A stretch of DNA of 64,000 nucleotides from Bradyrhizobium sp. CCBAU 51765 (lineage in GTDB: Bacteria > Pseudomonadota > Alphaproteobacteria > Rhizobiales > Xanthobacteraceae): contig NZ_CP030038.1 in NCBI RefSeq assembly GCF_015291725.1, positions 7,739,001 through 7,803,000 on the forward strand, read 5' to 3'. This document shows positions 50,366-59,781 of the stretch, piece by piece. The notes beneath the pieces were generated by a model. The model saw nothing but the letters and a program-made list of their open reading frames with translations. It did not search any database and was not told where the DNA came from. Every line of letters begins with the position of its first letter. The first letter of the stretch is position 1. The translations under genes were made by a program, and so were the position numbers.

Positions 50366-52038
50366 GCACAGAGAAGGATGGAGACAAGTCCAACACGAAG
50401 GCCAGTGCACTTGATCGGCGCAGGATTCTGCTCGGTGGTACGGCGCTCGCCGCCACGTCCGCGCTCGTCGCGGGCGCGCGGGTCGAGGTGACGCAGGCGC
50501 AAGCGCAGCAGCCCGCTCCTGCCGGGCAACGGCCGAACATCCTCGTCATCTGGGGCGACGATGTCGGCGTCGCCAATATCAGCGCCTACACGTTCGGCCT
50601 GATGGGATACAAAACGCCGAACATCGACCGTATCGCCCGCGAAGGATTGATGTTCACCGACTATTACGCCGAGCAGAGCTGCACGGCGGGGCGGGCATCG
50701 TTCCTCACCGGCCAATCCGGCCTACGCACCGGGATGACCAAGGTCGGCTTGCCCGGTGCGGCGCAAGGCTTGCGGTCCGAGGACATCACCATCGCCGAGG
50801 CGCTGAAGCCGCTCGGCTATGCCACTGGCCAGTTCGGCAAGAACCATCTTGGCGACCGCAACGAATTCCTGCCGACGGTGCACGGGTTCGATGAGTTCTT
50901 CGGGAACCTCTATCACCTCAATGCCGAGGAGGAGCCCGAGCATCCCGACTATCCGAAGGACCCCGGATTCAAGGCGAAATTCGGCCCGCGCGGCGTGCTC
51001 AGATGCAGAGCCACCGATCGGGATGACCCGACGGTCGATCCACGCTTCGGCAAGGTCGGCAAGCAGACCATCGAGGATACCGGTCCGCTTACCAAGAAGC
51101 GGATGGAGACGGTCGACGACGAGACATCCAATGCGGCGATCGACTTCATCAAGCGGCAGGTTCAGGCCAACAAACCGTTCTTCTGCTGGCATAACGGCAC
51201 GCGCATGCATCTCTACACCCATGTACGGCCGGAATATAAGGGCCGCAGCGGCCTCAGCGAATACATGGATGGCATGCTCGAACACGACGGCCACGTTGGC
51301 AACCTGCTCAAGGCCCTCGACGATCTGGGTATCGCCAACAACACCATCGTCATCTACGGCACCGACAACGGTGTGCACATGAACTCGTGGCCGGACGGCG
51401 GCATGACACCGTTCCGCAGCGAGAAGAACACCAACTGGGAAGGCGCCTATCGCGTTCCAGCGATGATCCGCTGGCCGGGCCGCATCAAACCGGGACAAGT
51501 CAGCAACGAAATCTTCGCTGCCCTTGACTGGTTCCCGACACTGTTGGCAGCGGCCGGGGAGCCCGACATCAAGAACAAGCTGCTTACTGGCTATGCCGCC
51601 GCCGGCAGGACGTTCAAGGTGCACCTCGACGGGTACAACCAGTTGCCGCTCCTTACCGGCCAACAGGAGAAGTCCGCGCGCAAGGAATTCTTCTACATCA
51701 ACGATGACGCACAGCTTGTGGCGATGCGCCATGAGAACTGGAAAATGGTCTTCTGCGAGCAGAAGGTCCAAGGGACGTTGGAGATCTGGGCTGCGCCCTT
51801 TGTCTGTCGCCGCTTGCCCAAGATGTTCAATCTGCGCCTGGACCCATACGAACGGGCCGATGTTACGTCAAACACCTACTACGACTGGACGATTCAACGG
51901 GCGTTCCTGATCGTCCCGGCTCAAGCGATGGTGGCGCAGTTCGTCGAGACATTCAAAGACTTCCCGCCACGGCAAAAGCCCTCGAGCTTCAGTGTAGACG
52001 AAGTCCTGGCGCAGATGTCGAATCCGCACGGCGGGTGA
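50362..52038 (+). CDS. Tat-exported type I sulfatase (arylsulfatase family)
   Basis: A 558-residue sulfatase from GTG 50362 (AAAGGAG upstream). The N terminus has a twin-arginine signal, ALDRRRILLGGTALAATSAL, and an export cleavage region near TQAQA. The alkaline-phosphatase superfamily fold starts PNILVIWGDDVGV with metal Asp. Cys107 in QSCTAGRASFLTGQ fits the formylglycine core C-x-A-x-R, and the preceding gene makes the enzyme that converts it. It would hydrolyse a sulfate ester in the periplasm; substrate unknown. The GTG overlaps the FGE stop by 3 bases, so modification and folding are coupled before Tat export. Confidence 0.9.
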   Translation: MSTEKDGDKSNTKASALDRRRILLGGTALAATSALVAGARVEVTQAQAQQPAPAGQRPNILVIWGDDVGVANISAYTFGLMGYKTPNIDRIAREGLMFTDYYAEQSCTAGRASFLTGQSGLRTGMTKVGLPGAAQGLRSEDITIAEALKPLGYATGQFGKNHLGDRNEFLPTVHGFDEFFGNLYHLNAEEEPEHPDYPKDPGFKAKFGPRGVLRCRATDRDDPTVDPRFGKVGKQTIEDTGPLTKKRMETVDDETSNAAIDFIKRQVQANKPFFCWHNGTRMHLYTHVRPEYKGRSGLSEYMDGMLEHDGHVGNLLKALDDLGIANNTIVIYGTDNGVHMNSWPDGGMTPFRSEKNTNWEGAYRVPAMIRWPGRIKPGQVSNEIFAALDWFPTLLAAAGEPDIKNKLLTGYAAAGRTFKVHLDGYNQLPLLTGQQEKSARKEFFYINDDAQLVAMRHENWKMVFCEQKVQGTLEIWAAPFVCRRLPKMFNLRLDPYERADVTSNTYYDWTIQRAFLIVPAQAMVAQFVETFKDFPPRQKPSSFSVDEVLAQMSNPHGG

Positions 52039-52118
52039 CAGTGGCAACAATGCGTCGGCCGGATCACGTGCTCCGGCCGGCGCCCGCGGTGGAGAATCCC
52101 GACCGGACGGAGATTGTC

Positions 52119-53144
52119 ATGATTACCACCATGCGGCAAACCACCCGGCGTGCAGTGCTTACAGGTTTGCTCAGGGCCGCGCTTTGCGTGCTTGCAAGCC
52201 ACAGCGCGTTCGCGCAAGCCGATCCACTGCCATCCTGGCAGGAAGGGGCGACAAAGAAATCGATCATCGAGTTCGTCACACGGGTAGCGACGCCCGGCGG
52301 ACCGCAATTCGTGCCGGCCGTCCAACGCATTGCGGTCTTCGACAACGACGGAACGCTCTGGTCCGAGCAGCCGGTGTATTTCCAGGTCACGTTCGCCTTC
52401 GACCGTATCAAGGCTCTGGCGCCGCAGCATCCGGAGTGGAAGGACGCACAGCCATTCAAGGCAGCGATCGAGAGCGACTCCGGGGCGCTGGCGGCCTCCG
52501 GCGAAAAAGGGCTGCTGGAAATCGTGACGGCTACTCACGCCGGCATGACAACCGATGCTTTCTCCCAAACGGTCGCCGATTGGTTAGCGTCGGCGCGCCA
52601 CCCGCGTTTCAATCAGCCCTACGACAAATTGGTTTACCAGCCGCAGCTCGAGCTCCTCGCCTATCTTCGTCAAAACAGCTTCAAGACGTACATCGTGTCT
52701 GGCGGCGGCGTCGAGTTCATGCGCGTGTTCGCCGAGCGGACCTACGGCATCCCGCCGGAGCAGGTCGTCGGCTCGTCCGGCGTGATCAAGTTCCAACTCG
52801 GACCAGATGGCACGCCTGAACTCATCAAGGAGCCCAAGATCGAATTCATAGACGATGGCCCCGGAAAGCCGGTTGGCATCAACCGCTTCATCGGCCGTCG
52901 GCCGATCCTCGCTTTCGGCAACTCGGACGGTGACCTTCAAATGCTGCAATGGACCGCAGCCGGCGGCGGGGCGCGCTTCATCGGCATTGTGCATCATACC
53001 GACGGCGAGCGTGAATGGGCTTACGACCGCACCTCTCCGGTGGGCAAGCTCGACAAAGCGCTGGAGGAAGGCCTGGCCAGGGGCTGGACCATCGTGGACA
53101 TGAAGCGGGATTGGAAGGTGATCTATCCGTTCCAGAATCCCTGA
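52119..53144 (+). CDS. Secreted HAD-superfamily phosphatase
   Basis: A 341-residue HAD protein with an N-terminal signal (MITTMRQTTRRAVLTGLLRA, cleavage near AFAQA at residue 30-34; an RR pair again hints at Tat). HAD motifs: DNDGTLW at Asp75/Asp77, TYIVSGGGVEFMRVF (motif II) and LAFGNSDGDLQMLQW (motif IV). The cap and length resemble the phosphoserine-phosphatase-like group (DUF/HAD, haloacid dehalogenase-like) found in sulfatase clusters. ATG 52119 with GGAG is preferred over an upstream start. It lies 80 bp behind the sulfatase gene. Confidence 0.85.
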   Translation: MITTMRQTTRRAVLTGLLRAALCVLASHSAFAQADPLPSWQEGATKKSIIEFVTRVATPGGPQFVPAVQRIAVFDNDGTLWSEQPVYFQVTFAFDRIKALAPQHPEWKDAQPFKAAIESDSGALAASGEKGLLEIVTATHAGMTTDAFSQTVADWLASARHPRFNQPYDKLVYQPQLELLAYLRQNSFKTYIVSGGGVEFMRVFAERTYGIPPEQVVGSSGVIKFQLGPDGTPELIKEPKIEFIDDGPGKPVGINRFIGRRPILAFGNSDGDLQMLQWTAAGGGARFIGIVHHTDGEREWAYDRTSPVGKLDKALEEGLARGWTIVDMKRDWKVIYPFQNP

Positions 53145-53188
53145 GGGGTGCACGATGGGCATCCGCCGCCTCAATTGAGGGCTTTCGA

Positions 53189-53581
53189 ATGACGTTCGAG
53201 CCCGGAAATGCAAAGACCGCGGTCCAGTCCGCATGGAAAGGCCTAGATCGAAGGGTGTTTCCCGCGGGCGCAACGATCTTCGCCGAAGGTGAGTTGGGAA
53301 CGATCGCCTATATCCTGCTTCGGGGCGACGTCACGATTTTCGTTGGATACGGAACGGCTCAACAGCGCGCTTTGACGGAGCTGAAGCCCGGGCAGATGTT
53401 CGGCGTTCACGCGCTCATGGCCGGAGCGCAGCGCGCCGCGTCGGCTTTTACGAAAGGCGGATGCGAGTTGCTGGCCGTGAGCGAGGAAAAGCTCAAACAG
53501 AAACTGGATGAAGCCGACCCGTTCCTTCGCTACTGGGTCGACTATCTGTCGAAGCGCATTATCGACCTGTCTACGCAATAA
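53189..53581 (+). CDS. Single-domain cyclic-nucleotide-binding protein
   Basis: A 130-residue protein that is little more than a cyclic-nucleotide-binding domain: AGATIFAEGELGTIAYILLR at about residue 26, then GYGTAQQRALTELKPGQMFG and MAGAQRAASAFTKGG, the phosphate-binding cassette region, where the usual RxA-type Arg is in AQRAASA. No DNA-binding domain follows, so it is not a CRP-type regulator. It lies between a secreted HAD enzyme and a cyclase receptor gene (24 bp downstream), so it could read the cyclic nucleotide made by that receptor and act through protein contact. Confidence 0.82.
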   Translation: MTFEPGNAKTAVQSAWKGLDRRVFPAGATIFAEGELGTIAYILLRGDVTIFVGYGTAQQRALTELKPGQMFGVHALMAGAQRAASAFTKGGCELLAVSEEKLKQKLDEADPFLRYWVDYLSKRIIDLSTQ

Positions 53582-53605
53582 AACGTCCGCGGAGGCGGCA
53601 GTTCA

Positions 53606-55756
53606 ATGTATCCCGCTCCGGCTCGCATCTCGCGCATCCCTCTCTTCGTGACGGTCCTGACACTCTTCCTGACCGCCTCGCTGCTGGTAGGCGCCGGAGT
53701 TACGGTCGCCAACTACGTTGAGGACCGCAAGACCGCGATCAAGGTCGCATCCGATACGTTCAAGGCGAAAATAGACCGGATCAATGAGCGACGTCTCGCA
53801 TTTTTTGCGACCGCCTTCTTGATGACCGAGCAACTCGGCAACGATCCCACGTTCCATCAGGCCTCCGGCTCGAAGGAGGCGATCCTGCCTCTGATCCTCT
53901 CCAGCTTGACGCTGAGCCCGCAGATATCCGCGGTGTATGCTGGTTTCGAGAACGGGAATTTCTTTCACGTTCTGTCGATCTCGGAAGCCGAGAACTCCTT
54001 TATCGCAGGTCTGGGCGGGCCTCGGACGACCCGGTTCGCGATTCGGGAGATCCGCGTCGACGGCAGCGGCGTTCGCGTCGAAACCTGGCGATTTCTCGAC
54101 TCCAATCGCCAGCAGATTGGGACGCTTGGCAATCAGCTTCCCGCCTATGACCCTCGTCGCCGCGATTGGTATCGTAGCGCGCGCGCACAACCGCAAAGCG
54201 TCGCCCGCACGCTGCCGTATATATTCGCGGCCACCTCGCAGGCAGGAATGACCCTGGCAAAGGCATTTGAAGGCGGTGTCGTCGGCGTCGACATCACACT
54301 CGACCGGTTGATGGCCTATGTCCGGTCGGTCAGATCGAATGAAGAGCAGCGATTCGTGGCATTTGACGAAGAGAATCGTCTGCTCGCTCACTTCGATCCT
54401 GATCGGATGTTCAAAGTCCCCAGCGCAGGGGAAACCCAAGCGACCGAACTCGCAAGGACCACCGATCTTACCGACCCCGTGGTTCGGGAAGCATTGCAGA
54501 TCTTCGCACGCAGCGGTCCCTACCAACTGGCCAATCTTGATGTAGCCGGTACGGAGTATCTGGCCACAGTGGTCCGGCAGGTCGCCAGAGACGGAGGCGT
54601 CTTCTTTGTGCTTTATGCGGCTCCTCTCTCGGACTTTCTGGGGTCTCTGGCCCACGCCGCTGCGCGAAACATCCCCACCGCATTGCTCGTCTTTGTTCTT
54701 GCCCTGCCGGCCATCATTTACCTCGCGCACTCGATTTCGAAGCCGCTCAGGAAGCTTTCCGACGAGGCGGAATTGATACGATCGTTCCAACTGGCTGATC
54801 CGATCAGAATGGAATCGCGGGTGCGTGAGATCAACACGCTCATCAGGTCAATGTCCGGCATGAAGGGCACGATTCGCGAAGTTTCCAAATTCGTACCGAA
54901 GGCGCTGGTCAAGGATCTTCTCGAAAGCGAGAGCCTGGTTGAGGTCGGCGGAGAGACCCGCCGCGTCAGCATACTGTTTACCGATGTCAAGGATTTCACT
55001 CGCATCGCCGAGGGCATGCCAGCTGAGAATCTCATGGTGAGACTGTCCGAATACTTTGAAGAGCTCGCGTCCTTGATCATCAAGGAGAGTGGAACGGTGG
55101 ACAAATTCATCGGCGACGCAATTTTCGCGTTCTGGAATGCGCCGCTTCCGGTTGCGCGACACGAACATGTGGCCTGCGCGACGACCCTTGCATGCCGCGC
55201 CGTAGCGCGACGTTTGAACGAGCGGTGGGTCAAGGAAGGTTTGCCCCCTTGGCAGACGCGCTTCGGGATTCACGTCGGCGAGGCCGTGCTGGGAAATGTC
55301 GGGTCGTCCGATCGAATCGACTACACCGCGATTGGCGACACCGTGAACATCGCCGCGCGCCTGGAGGCACTGAACAAGTATTATGGGACCGGCATTCTCG
55401 CGAGTGGACAGGTTGCAGATCTCTGTTCGCGAGAATTCCTATTTCGGCGCGTGGACCGCAGCCAGCCGAAGGGCGCAGGAAAGGCGCTGAACGTCTTCGA
55501 ACTTCTCGGCATGATCGATGGCCCCGAGGAATACCGCGTCACCCCGGAAATGGCGAAGCTCGTCCGGGACTGGAATAGTGTCTATGAGATGTACGCCAGC
55601 AAGGATTGGCTGCGCACGCTCAACGCTCTGGAGGGGTTTGCCACCGAGCATCCCGAAGATGTCGTGGCTGGAATCTATCTCGATCGCGTTGTCGGATTTC
55701 TGCTGGAGCCCCCGCCCCAAGATTGGGACGGCGTCATCCACTTCAGATCCAAATAG
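53606..55756 (+). CDS. Membrane class III cyclase with Cache-type sensor and HAMP
   Basis: A 716-residue receptor cyclase: N-terminal membrane helix (about 12-35, FVTVLTLFLTASLLVGAGVT), periplasmic dCache-like sensor (about 40-345, GNFFHVLSISEAENSFI, AKAFEGGVVGVDITLDRLMA), second helix (about 350-372), HAMP (HSISKPLRKLSDEAELI) and a class III cyclase domain (about 450-645) with ILFTDVKDFTRIAEG (both metal Asp), GDAIFAFWNAPLPVARHEHV and YTAIGDTVNIAARLEALNK. The last motif N-x-x-x-R is the transition-state pair of active adenylate cyclases. It could sense a periplasmic ligand, perhaps a sulfatase or phosphatase product. Confidence 0.9.
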   Translation: MYPAPARISRIPLFVTVLTLFLTASLLVGAGVTVANYVEDRKTAIKVASDTFKAKIDRINERRLAFFATAFLMTEQLGNDPTFHQASGSKEAILPLILSSLTLSPQISAVYAGFENGNFFHVLSISEAENSFIAGLGGPRTTRFAIREIRVDGSGVRVETWRFLDSNRQQIGTLGNQLPAYDPRRRDWYRSARAQPQSVARTLPYIFAATSQAGMTLAKAFEGGVVGVDITLDRLMAYVRSVRSNEEQRFVAFDEENRLLAHFDPDRMFKVPSAGETQATELARTTDLTDPVVREALQIFARSGPYQLANLDVAGTEYLATVVRQVARDGGVFFVLYAAPLSDFLGSLAHAAARNIPTALLVFVLALPAIIYLAHSISKPLRKLSDEAELIRSFQLADPIRMESRVREINTLIRSMSGMKGTIREVSKFVPKALVKDLLESESLVEVGGETRRVSILFTDVKDFTRIAEGMPAENLMVRLSEYFEELASLIIKESGTVDKFIGDAIFAFWNAPLPVARHEHVACATTLACRAVARRLNERWVKEGLPPWQTRFGIHVGEAVLGNVGSSDRIDYTAIGDTVNIAARLEALNKYYGTGILASGQVADLCSREFLFRRVDRSQPKGAGKALNVFELLGMIDGPEEYRVTPEMAKLVRDWNSVYEMYASKDWLRTLNALEGFATEHPEDVVAGIYLDRVVGFLLEPPPQDWDGVIHFRSK

Positions 55757-55945
55757 GGCAGTTCCTCGCTGGACCCAGAACATGCTGCGCTCGATGAACT
55801 GTTGAAGTAAGCGCGCGGCCGGTCTTTGATTCAGACGCCGCGAACAACAAGGCGGTGCCGGAAGACGAATTGGCCGATCGAAATATCGACGCCGCGAAGC
55901 TTTCCCACTGGGAGATTTTTCGTCTGGTGAAGATGCGAATGGGTC

Positions 55946-55965
55946 GTTGCGGGGCGATTTGAACC
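55946..55965. other. Degenerate copy of the tRNA-fMet 3' end (possible attachment-site relic)
   Basis: On the plus strand GTTGCGGGGCGATTTGAACC compares with GTTGCGGGGATAGGATTTGA at the tRNA 3' end (56061 on): 19 matching bases with a 3-base gap. It lies 90 bp outside the tRNA. No gene is found in 55757-56058 apart from this and the terminator. Confidence 0.5.
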
Positions 55966-56013
55966 CGCAAGCTAAGCTATTGATGTTGTTGGGTTCGACC
56001 TCGGCACCAAAAC

Positions 56014-56052
56014 AATACCCCAGCAATCCTGTGAGATTGCTGGGGTATTTTA
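56014..56052 (-). terminator. Terminator of tRNA-fMet (and perhaps of the cyclase gene)
   Basis: Perfect 15-bp stem AATACCCCAGCAATC (56014-56028) and GATTGCTGGGGTATT (56035-56049) around CTGTGA. On the minus strand the stem is followed by GTTTTGG; on the plus strand by TTTATC, so it could act both ways. Confidence 0.85.
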
Positions 56053-56058
56053 TCAACT

Positions 56059-56135
<77 letters not shown>

Positions 56136-56441
56136 TTAAATCGCTGCGTGCCTTTGCGGAAATCCCGGGGACGGTCGGTTGAGGCCGGCGCTGTTCGCGT
56201 GGCTTGCTCTTCCGTCCCAAAGGCTTCCTTGGAAGGCGACCCCGGGGCAAAGCCCATCGGGTGCGGGGCGTATGTATCAAGGCGGGGTGCCTTTGGAAAG
56301 GGCTGCGGGAACGTTTTTTTCGACTTTATGACAGGGGATGGACGAATTTCCGCTGCGTTCCGCGCGCTCTTGCCAGAAGTTCCGCAAAGCGCCAGCTTGC
56401 GGCAACAAGATTCAGGCTGAAACGCCTGGAGGGAGGAACCC

Positions 56442-57875
56442 GTGGACAAATCCCTGACGAGCGCCCCGCTGCGGGCCCTCGAAGAGGCCTTCCATGCCAT
56501 GCGCGCGCGGTCGCGGGACGAGCCGGCGCCGGACCTCGCCCAGCGGCTCGACCGGCTGGCACGGCTGCGCGCGGTGGTCGCCGACAACGAGGAACGCTTC
56601 CGGCAGGCGATCTCGGCCGATTTCGGCCACCGCTGCGCGGTCGAGACCACCATCGCCGAAACCATGCTGCTATTCTCCGAGATCCGGCATGCCACCAAGC
56701 ACCTCAAGGCCTGGATGACGCCGCACCACGTCGCCACCGCGCTGCAATTCCTGCCCGCGCGCAACCGGCTGATGCCGCAGCCGCTCGGCGTCGTCGGCAT
56801 CATCGCGCCGTGGAATTACCCGCTCCAGCTCACGCTCGCGCCCGCGATCGGCGCGATCGCCGCCGGCAACCGCGTCATCATCAAGCCGAGCGAGCTGGTC
56901 CCGCACTTCTCGGCGCTGCTCCAGGAGACGGTCGCACAGCGGTTCGACGGCACCGAGGTGCTGATCACCGGCGTCGAGGACGAGGTCGCCAAGGGTTTTG
57001 CGAACCTGCCGTTCGATCATCTCGTGTTCACCGGCTCGACCCGGGTCGGCCGGCTGGTCGCGGAGGCCGCCGGACGCAATCTGACCCCTGTCACGCTCGA
57101 GCTCGGCGGCAAGTCGCCCGCGATCATCGATGCCTCAGCCGATCTCGACGAGGCCGCCGAGCGCATAGCCTATGGAAAACTTCTCAATGCCGGGCAGACG
57201 TGCATCGCGCCGGACTACGTGCTGGTGCCGGAGCGCTCGGTGCAGGCCTTCGCCGAGAAGGTCCGCGCGCAGATGCGGCGCATGTTCGGCACCGATCCCG
57301 CCAACAAGGATTACACCTCGATCATCTCCGACCGGCATTATGCCCGGCTCGAAGGCCTGGTCGCGGACGCAGCCCAGCACGGCGCAAAAATCCTGCAGCC
57401 GGCAAAGCCCGACGATCCCAACTGGAAGGCGCATCGCAAATTCCCGCCGACGCTGATCGCTGGTGCGACCGAAACGATGGCGGCGATGCAGGAGGAGATC
57501 TTTGGCCCGGTGCTGCCGGTGCTGGGCACTCGCGACCCGGCGGAGGCGATCGCCTTCATCAACCGTCGCGACCGGCCGCTGGCGCTGTACTGGTTCGGCA
57601 AGGACGCTGCCGCGCGCGACGAGATGCTGGCGCGCACCGTCTCCGGCGGGGTCACGATCAACGACTGCCTGTTCCACTTCACGCAAGTGAACCAGCCGAT
57701 GGGCGGCGTCGGCGCCTCCGGCACCGGCGCCTATCACGGCGAGTGGGGTTTCAGGACGTTCAGCAAGCTGAAGCCGGTGTTCTATCGCTCCAGGTTCAAC
57801 CGCCTCGCCGATCTCTATCCGCCCTATGGCGGCAAGATCGCGCGGCTGGAGAAGCTGATGCGGTTCATGTCGTAG
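56442..57875 (+). CDS. Coniferyl aldehyde dehydrogenase-like (class 3-type) aldehyde dehydrogenase
   Basis: A 477-residue NAD(P)-dependent aldehyde dehydrogenase starting at GTG 56442 (GGAGGGAGGAACCC upstream). Motifs: IIAPWNYPLQLTLAPAIGA (about 111-129), VTLELGGKSP with general-base Glu220 and LNAGQTCIAPDYVLV with nucleophilic Cys254. The lack of a long N terminus and the C-terminal hydrophobic tail position place it with CalB or ALDH3-type enzymes. It could oxidise coniferyl aldehyde or a similar lignin-derived aldehyde to the acid, the type of substrate used in region 2. The following GMC gene may act on the same class of compounds. Confidence 0.85.
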   Translation: MDKSLTSAPLRALEEAFHAMRARSRDEPAPDLAQRLDRLARLRAVVADNEERFRQAISADFGHRCAVETTIAETMLLFSEIRHATKHLKAWMTPHHVATALQFLPARNRLMPQPLGVVGIIAPWNYPLQLTLAPAIGAIAAGNRVIIKPSELVPHFSALLQETVAQRFDGTEVLITGVEDEVAKGFANLPFDHLVFTGSTRVGRLVAEAAGRNLTPVTLELGGKSPAIIDASADLDEAAERIAYGKLLNAGQTCIAPDYVLVPERSVQAFAEKVRAQMRRMFGTDPANKDYTSIISDRHYARLEGLVADAAQHGAKILQPAKPDDPNWKAHRKFPPTLIAGATETMAAMQEEIFGPVLPVLGTRDPAEAIAFINRRDRPLALYWFGKDAAARDEMLARTVSGGVTINDCLFHFTQVNQPMGGVGASGTGAYHGEWGFRTFSKLKPVFYRSRFNRLADLYPPYGGKIARLEKLMRFMS

Positions 57876-57890
57876 GGGCTACACAAACGC

Positions 57891-57970
57891 CGTCATTGCG
57901 AGCGCAGCGAAGCAATCCAGAATCCCTCCGCGGTGACAGCCTGGATTGCTTCGCTGCGCTCGCAATGACG
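57891..57970. repeat. Dispersed palindrome, type B
   Basis: CGTCATTGCGAGCGCAGCGA ... TCGCTGCGCTCGCAATGACG, a near-perfect 80-bp hairpin between the aldehyde dehydrogenase and GMC genes. Confidence 0.88.
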
Positions 57971-57991
57971 AGAAGAGGCAGGGGGAAACAA

Positions 57992-59590
57992 TTGACCGAC
58001 ACATTCGATTTCGTCGTCGTGGGCGCGGGCTCGGGCGGCTGCACTGTCGCGGGGCGGCTGTCGGAGGATGCGGCGACGTCCGTGGCGCTGCTCGATGCCG
58101 GCGGGGCTTGCGACAACTGGGTCGTGACCACGCCGGGCGCGCTGGTGCTGATGGTCGCCGGCAACGTCAACAACTGGGCGTTCAACACCGTGCCGCAGAA
58201 GGGGCTGAACGGCCGCATCGGCTATCAGCCGCGCGGCAAGGGCCTCGGCGGCTCGTCGGCGATCAACGCCATGGTCTATATCCGCGGGCACCGCGCCGAT
58301 TACGACCACTGGGCCTCGCTCGGCAATGCCGGCTGGGCCTATGCCGACGTGCTGCCCTATTTCAAGCGCTCGGAGAACAACGCCGATTTCGACGGCGAGT
58401 ATCACGGCAAGGATGGGCCGCTCTTCGTCAACAAATTGCGCTCCGGCAATCCGGTGCAGCAGATCTTCCTGCAGGCGGCGCAGGAGGGGCAATTCCGCAT
58501 CCGCGAGGATTTCAACACTGACGACCATGAAGGCCTCGGCATCTACCAGGTGACGCAAAGGAACGGCGAGCGCTGGAGCGCGGCGCGGGCCTATGTCCAT
58601 CCGCACATGGGCAAGCGCGCGAACCTGCGCGTGGTGACCCAGGCGCATGCCACGCGCATCCTGTTCGATGGCAGGCGCGCGGTCGGCGTCGAATACCGCC
58701 AGGGCAAGGAATTGAAGCAGCTTCGCGCGCGGCGTGAGGTGATCCTGGCCGCCGGCGCGTTCCAGTCGCCGCAGCTCCTGATGCTGTCGGGCATCGGCGA
58801 TGCCGCCGCGCTGCACGGGCACGGCATCGCAAGCGTGCATCATCTGCCGGGCGTCGGACAGAACCTGCAGGATCATCCCGACTTCATCTTCGGCTACATG
58901 TCCGACAGTCCCTATTTCTCCGGCATCTCGCTGAAGGGCATGCCGCGGCTGATCCGCGCCATCCTGCAATATCGGCGGGAGCGCCGCGGTCCCCTCACTT
59001 CCAATTTCGCCGAATGCGGCGGCTTCCTGAAGACGCGGCCCGATCTCGACATCCCCGACATTCAATTGCATTTCGGCATGGCGATGGTCGACGACCACGG
59101 CCGCAAGCGCCATAAGGGTAGCGGCTTCTCCTGCCATGTCTGCCTGCTCCGGCCGAAGAGCCGCGGCAGCGTTTCGCTCGCCAACCTTGATGCGATGCAG
59201 GCGCCGCTGATCGATCCGAACTTCCTTGGGCACGAGGACGATCTCGAGACCATGGTCGCGGGCTTCAAGACCACGCGCCGCCTGATGGAGACACCGGCGC
59301 TGCGCGCGCTGCAGAAGAAGGACATGTTCACCGCCAACGTGCGCAGCGACGACGATATCCGCGCCGTGCTGCGCGAGCGCGTCGACACCGTCTATCATCC
59401 CGTCGGCACCTGCAAGATGGGAACGGACGCGATGGCCGTGGTCGATCCGGCGTTGAAGGTGCACGGGCTCGAAGCCCTGCGCGTCGTCGACGCCTCGATC
59501 ATGCCGACGCTGATCGGCGGCAACACCAATGCGCCGACCATCATGATCGGCGAGAAGGCGGCGGATATGATCAGGGGGGAGATGCGCTAG
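57992..59590 (+). CDS. GMC-family oxidoreductase (choline dehydrogenase-like)
   Basis: A 532-residue flavoprotein: Rossmann VVVGAGSGGCTVAGRLSED at the N terminus, YQPRGKGLGGSSAINAMVYI (GMC signature 1), AGAFQSPQLLMLSGIGDA (signature 2) and a C-terminal active-site pair His/Asn in VYHPVGTCKMG and GGNTNAPTIMIGEKAADMI. The start is TTG 57992 with AGGGGGAA upstream; the longer frame passing through the aldehyde dehydrogenase gene is a shadow. It oxidises an alcohol with FAD. With the preceding aldehyde dehydrogenase it may carry an alcohol to acid in two steps. Substrate unknown. Confidence 0.88.
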   Translation: MTDTFDFVVVGAGSGGCTVAGRLSEDAATSVALLDAGGACDNWVVTTPGALVLMVAGNVNNWAFNTVPQKGLNGRIGYQPRGKGLGGSSAINAMVYIRGHRADYDHWASLGNAGWAYADVLPYFKRSENNADFDGEYHGKDGPLFVNKLRSGNPVQQIFLQAAQEGQFRIREDFNTDDHEGLGIYQVTQRNGERWSAARAYVHPHMGKRANLRVVTQAHATRILFDGRRAVGVEYRQGKELKQLRARREVILAAGAFQSPQLLMLSGIGDAAALHGHGIASVHHLPGVGQNLQDHPDFIFGYMSDSPYFSGISLKGMPRLIRAILQYRRERRGPLTSNFAECGGFLKTRPDLDIPDIQLHFGMAMVDDHGRKRHKGSGFSCHVCLLRPKSRGSVSLANLDAMQAPLIDPNFLGHEDDLETMVAGFKTTRRLMETPALRALQKKDMFTANVRSDDDIRAVLRERVDTVYHPVGTCKMGTDAMAVVDPALKVHGLEALRVVDASIMPTLIGGNTNAPTIMIGEKAADMIRGEMR

Positions 59591-59600
59591 CCCTCTCTTC

Positions 59601-59680
59601 CGTCATTGCGAGCGCAGCGAAGCAATCCAGAAGCCCTCCGCGGCAAGACTCCGGATTGCTTCGCTGCGCTCGCAATGACG
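59601..59680. repeat. Dispersed palindrome, type B
   Basis: CGTCATTGCGAGCGCAGCGA ... TCGCTGCGCTCGCAATGACG. With the type A copy just after, it fills the gap 59591-59978; no gene is seen there. Confidence 0.88.
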
Positions 59681-59781
59681 ATGCGGATGGAGCAGTAACT
59701 GTACAGATCATCTCGACGCGCGGAGGCTCCCCCTCGCCCGGAATTTGCTCCCGCAAATTCCGGCCTCTCCCCGCGCGGCAG

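Noticed and set aside
55940..56012. A tRNA- or tmRNA-like piece (GGGTTCGACCTCGGCACC, GATTTGAACCCGC)
   Set aside because: It cannot be folded into a cloverleaf and lacks an acceptor stem. Only the similarity to the fMet tRNA 3' end was kept as a relic.
56204..59590. A 1128-codon frame over the aldehyde dehydrogenase and GMC genes
   Set aside because: Its first 600 residues are a frame-shifted shadow of the aldehyde dehydrogenase. The real GMC start is TTG 57992 with a ribosome site.
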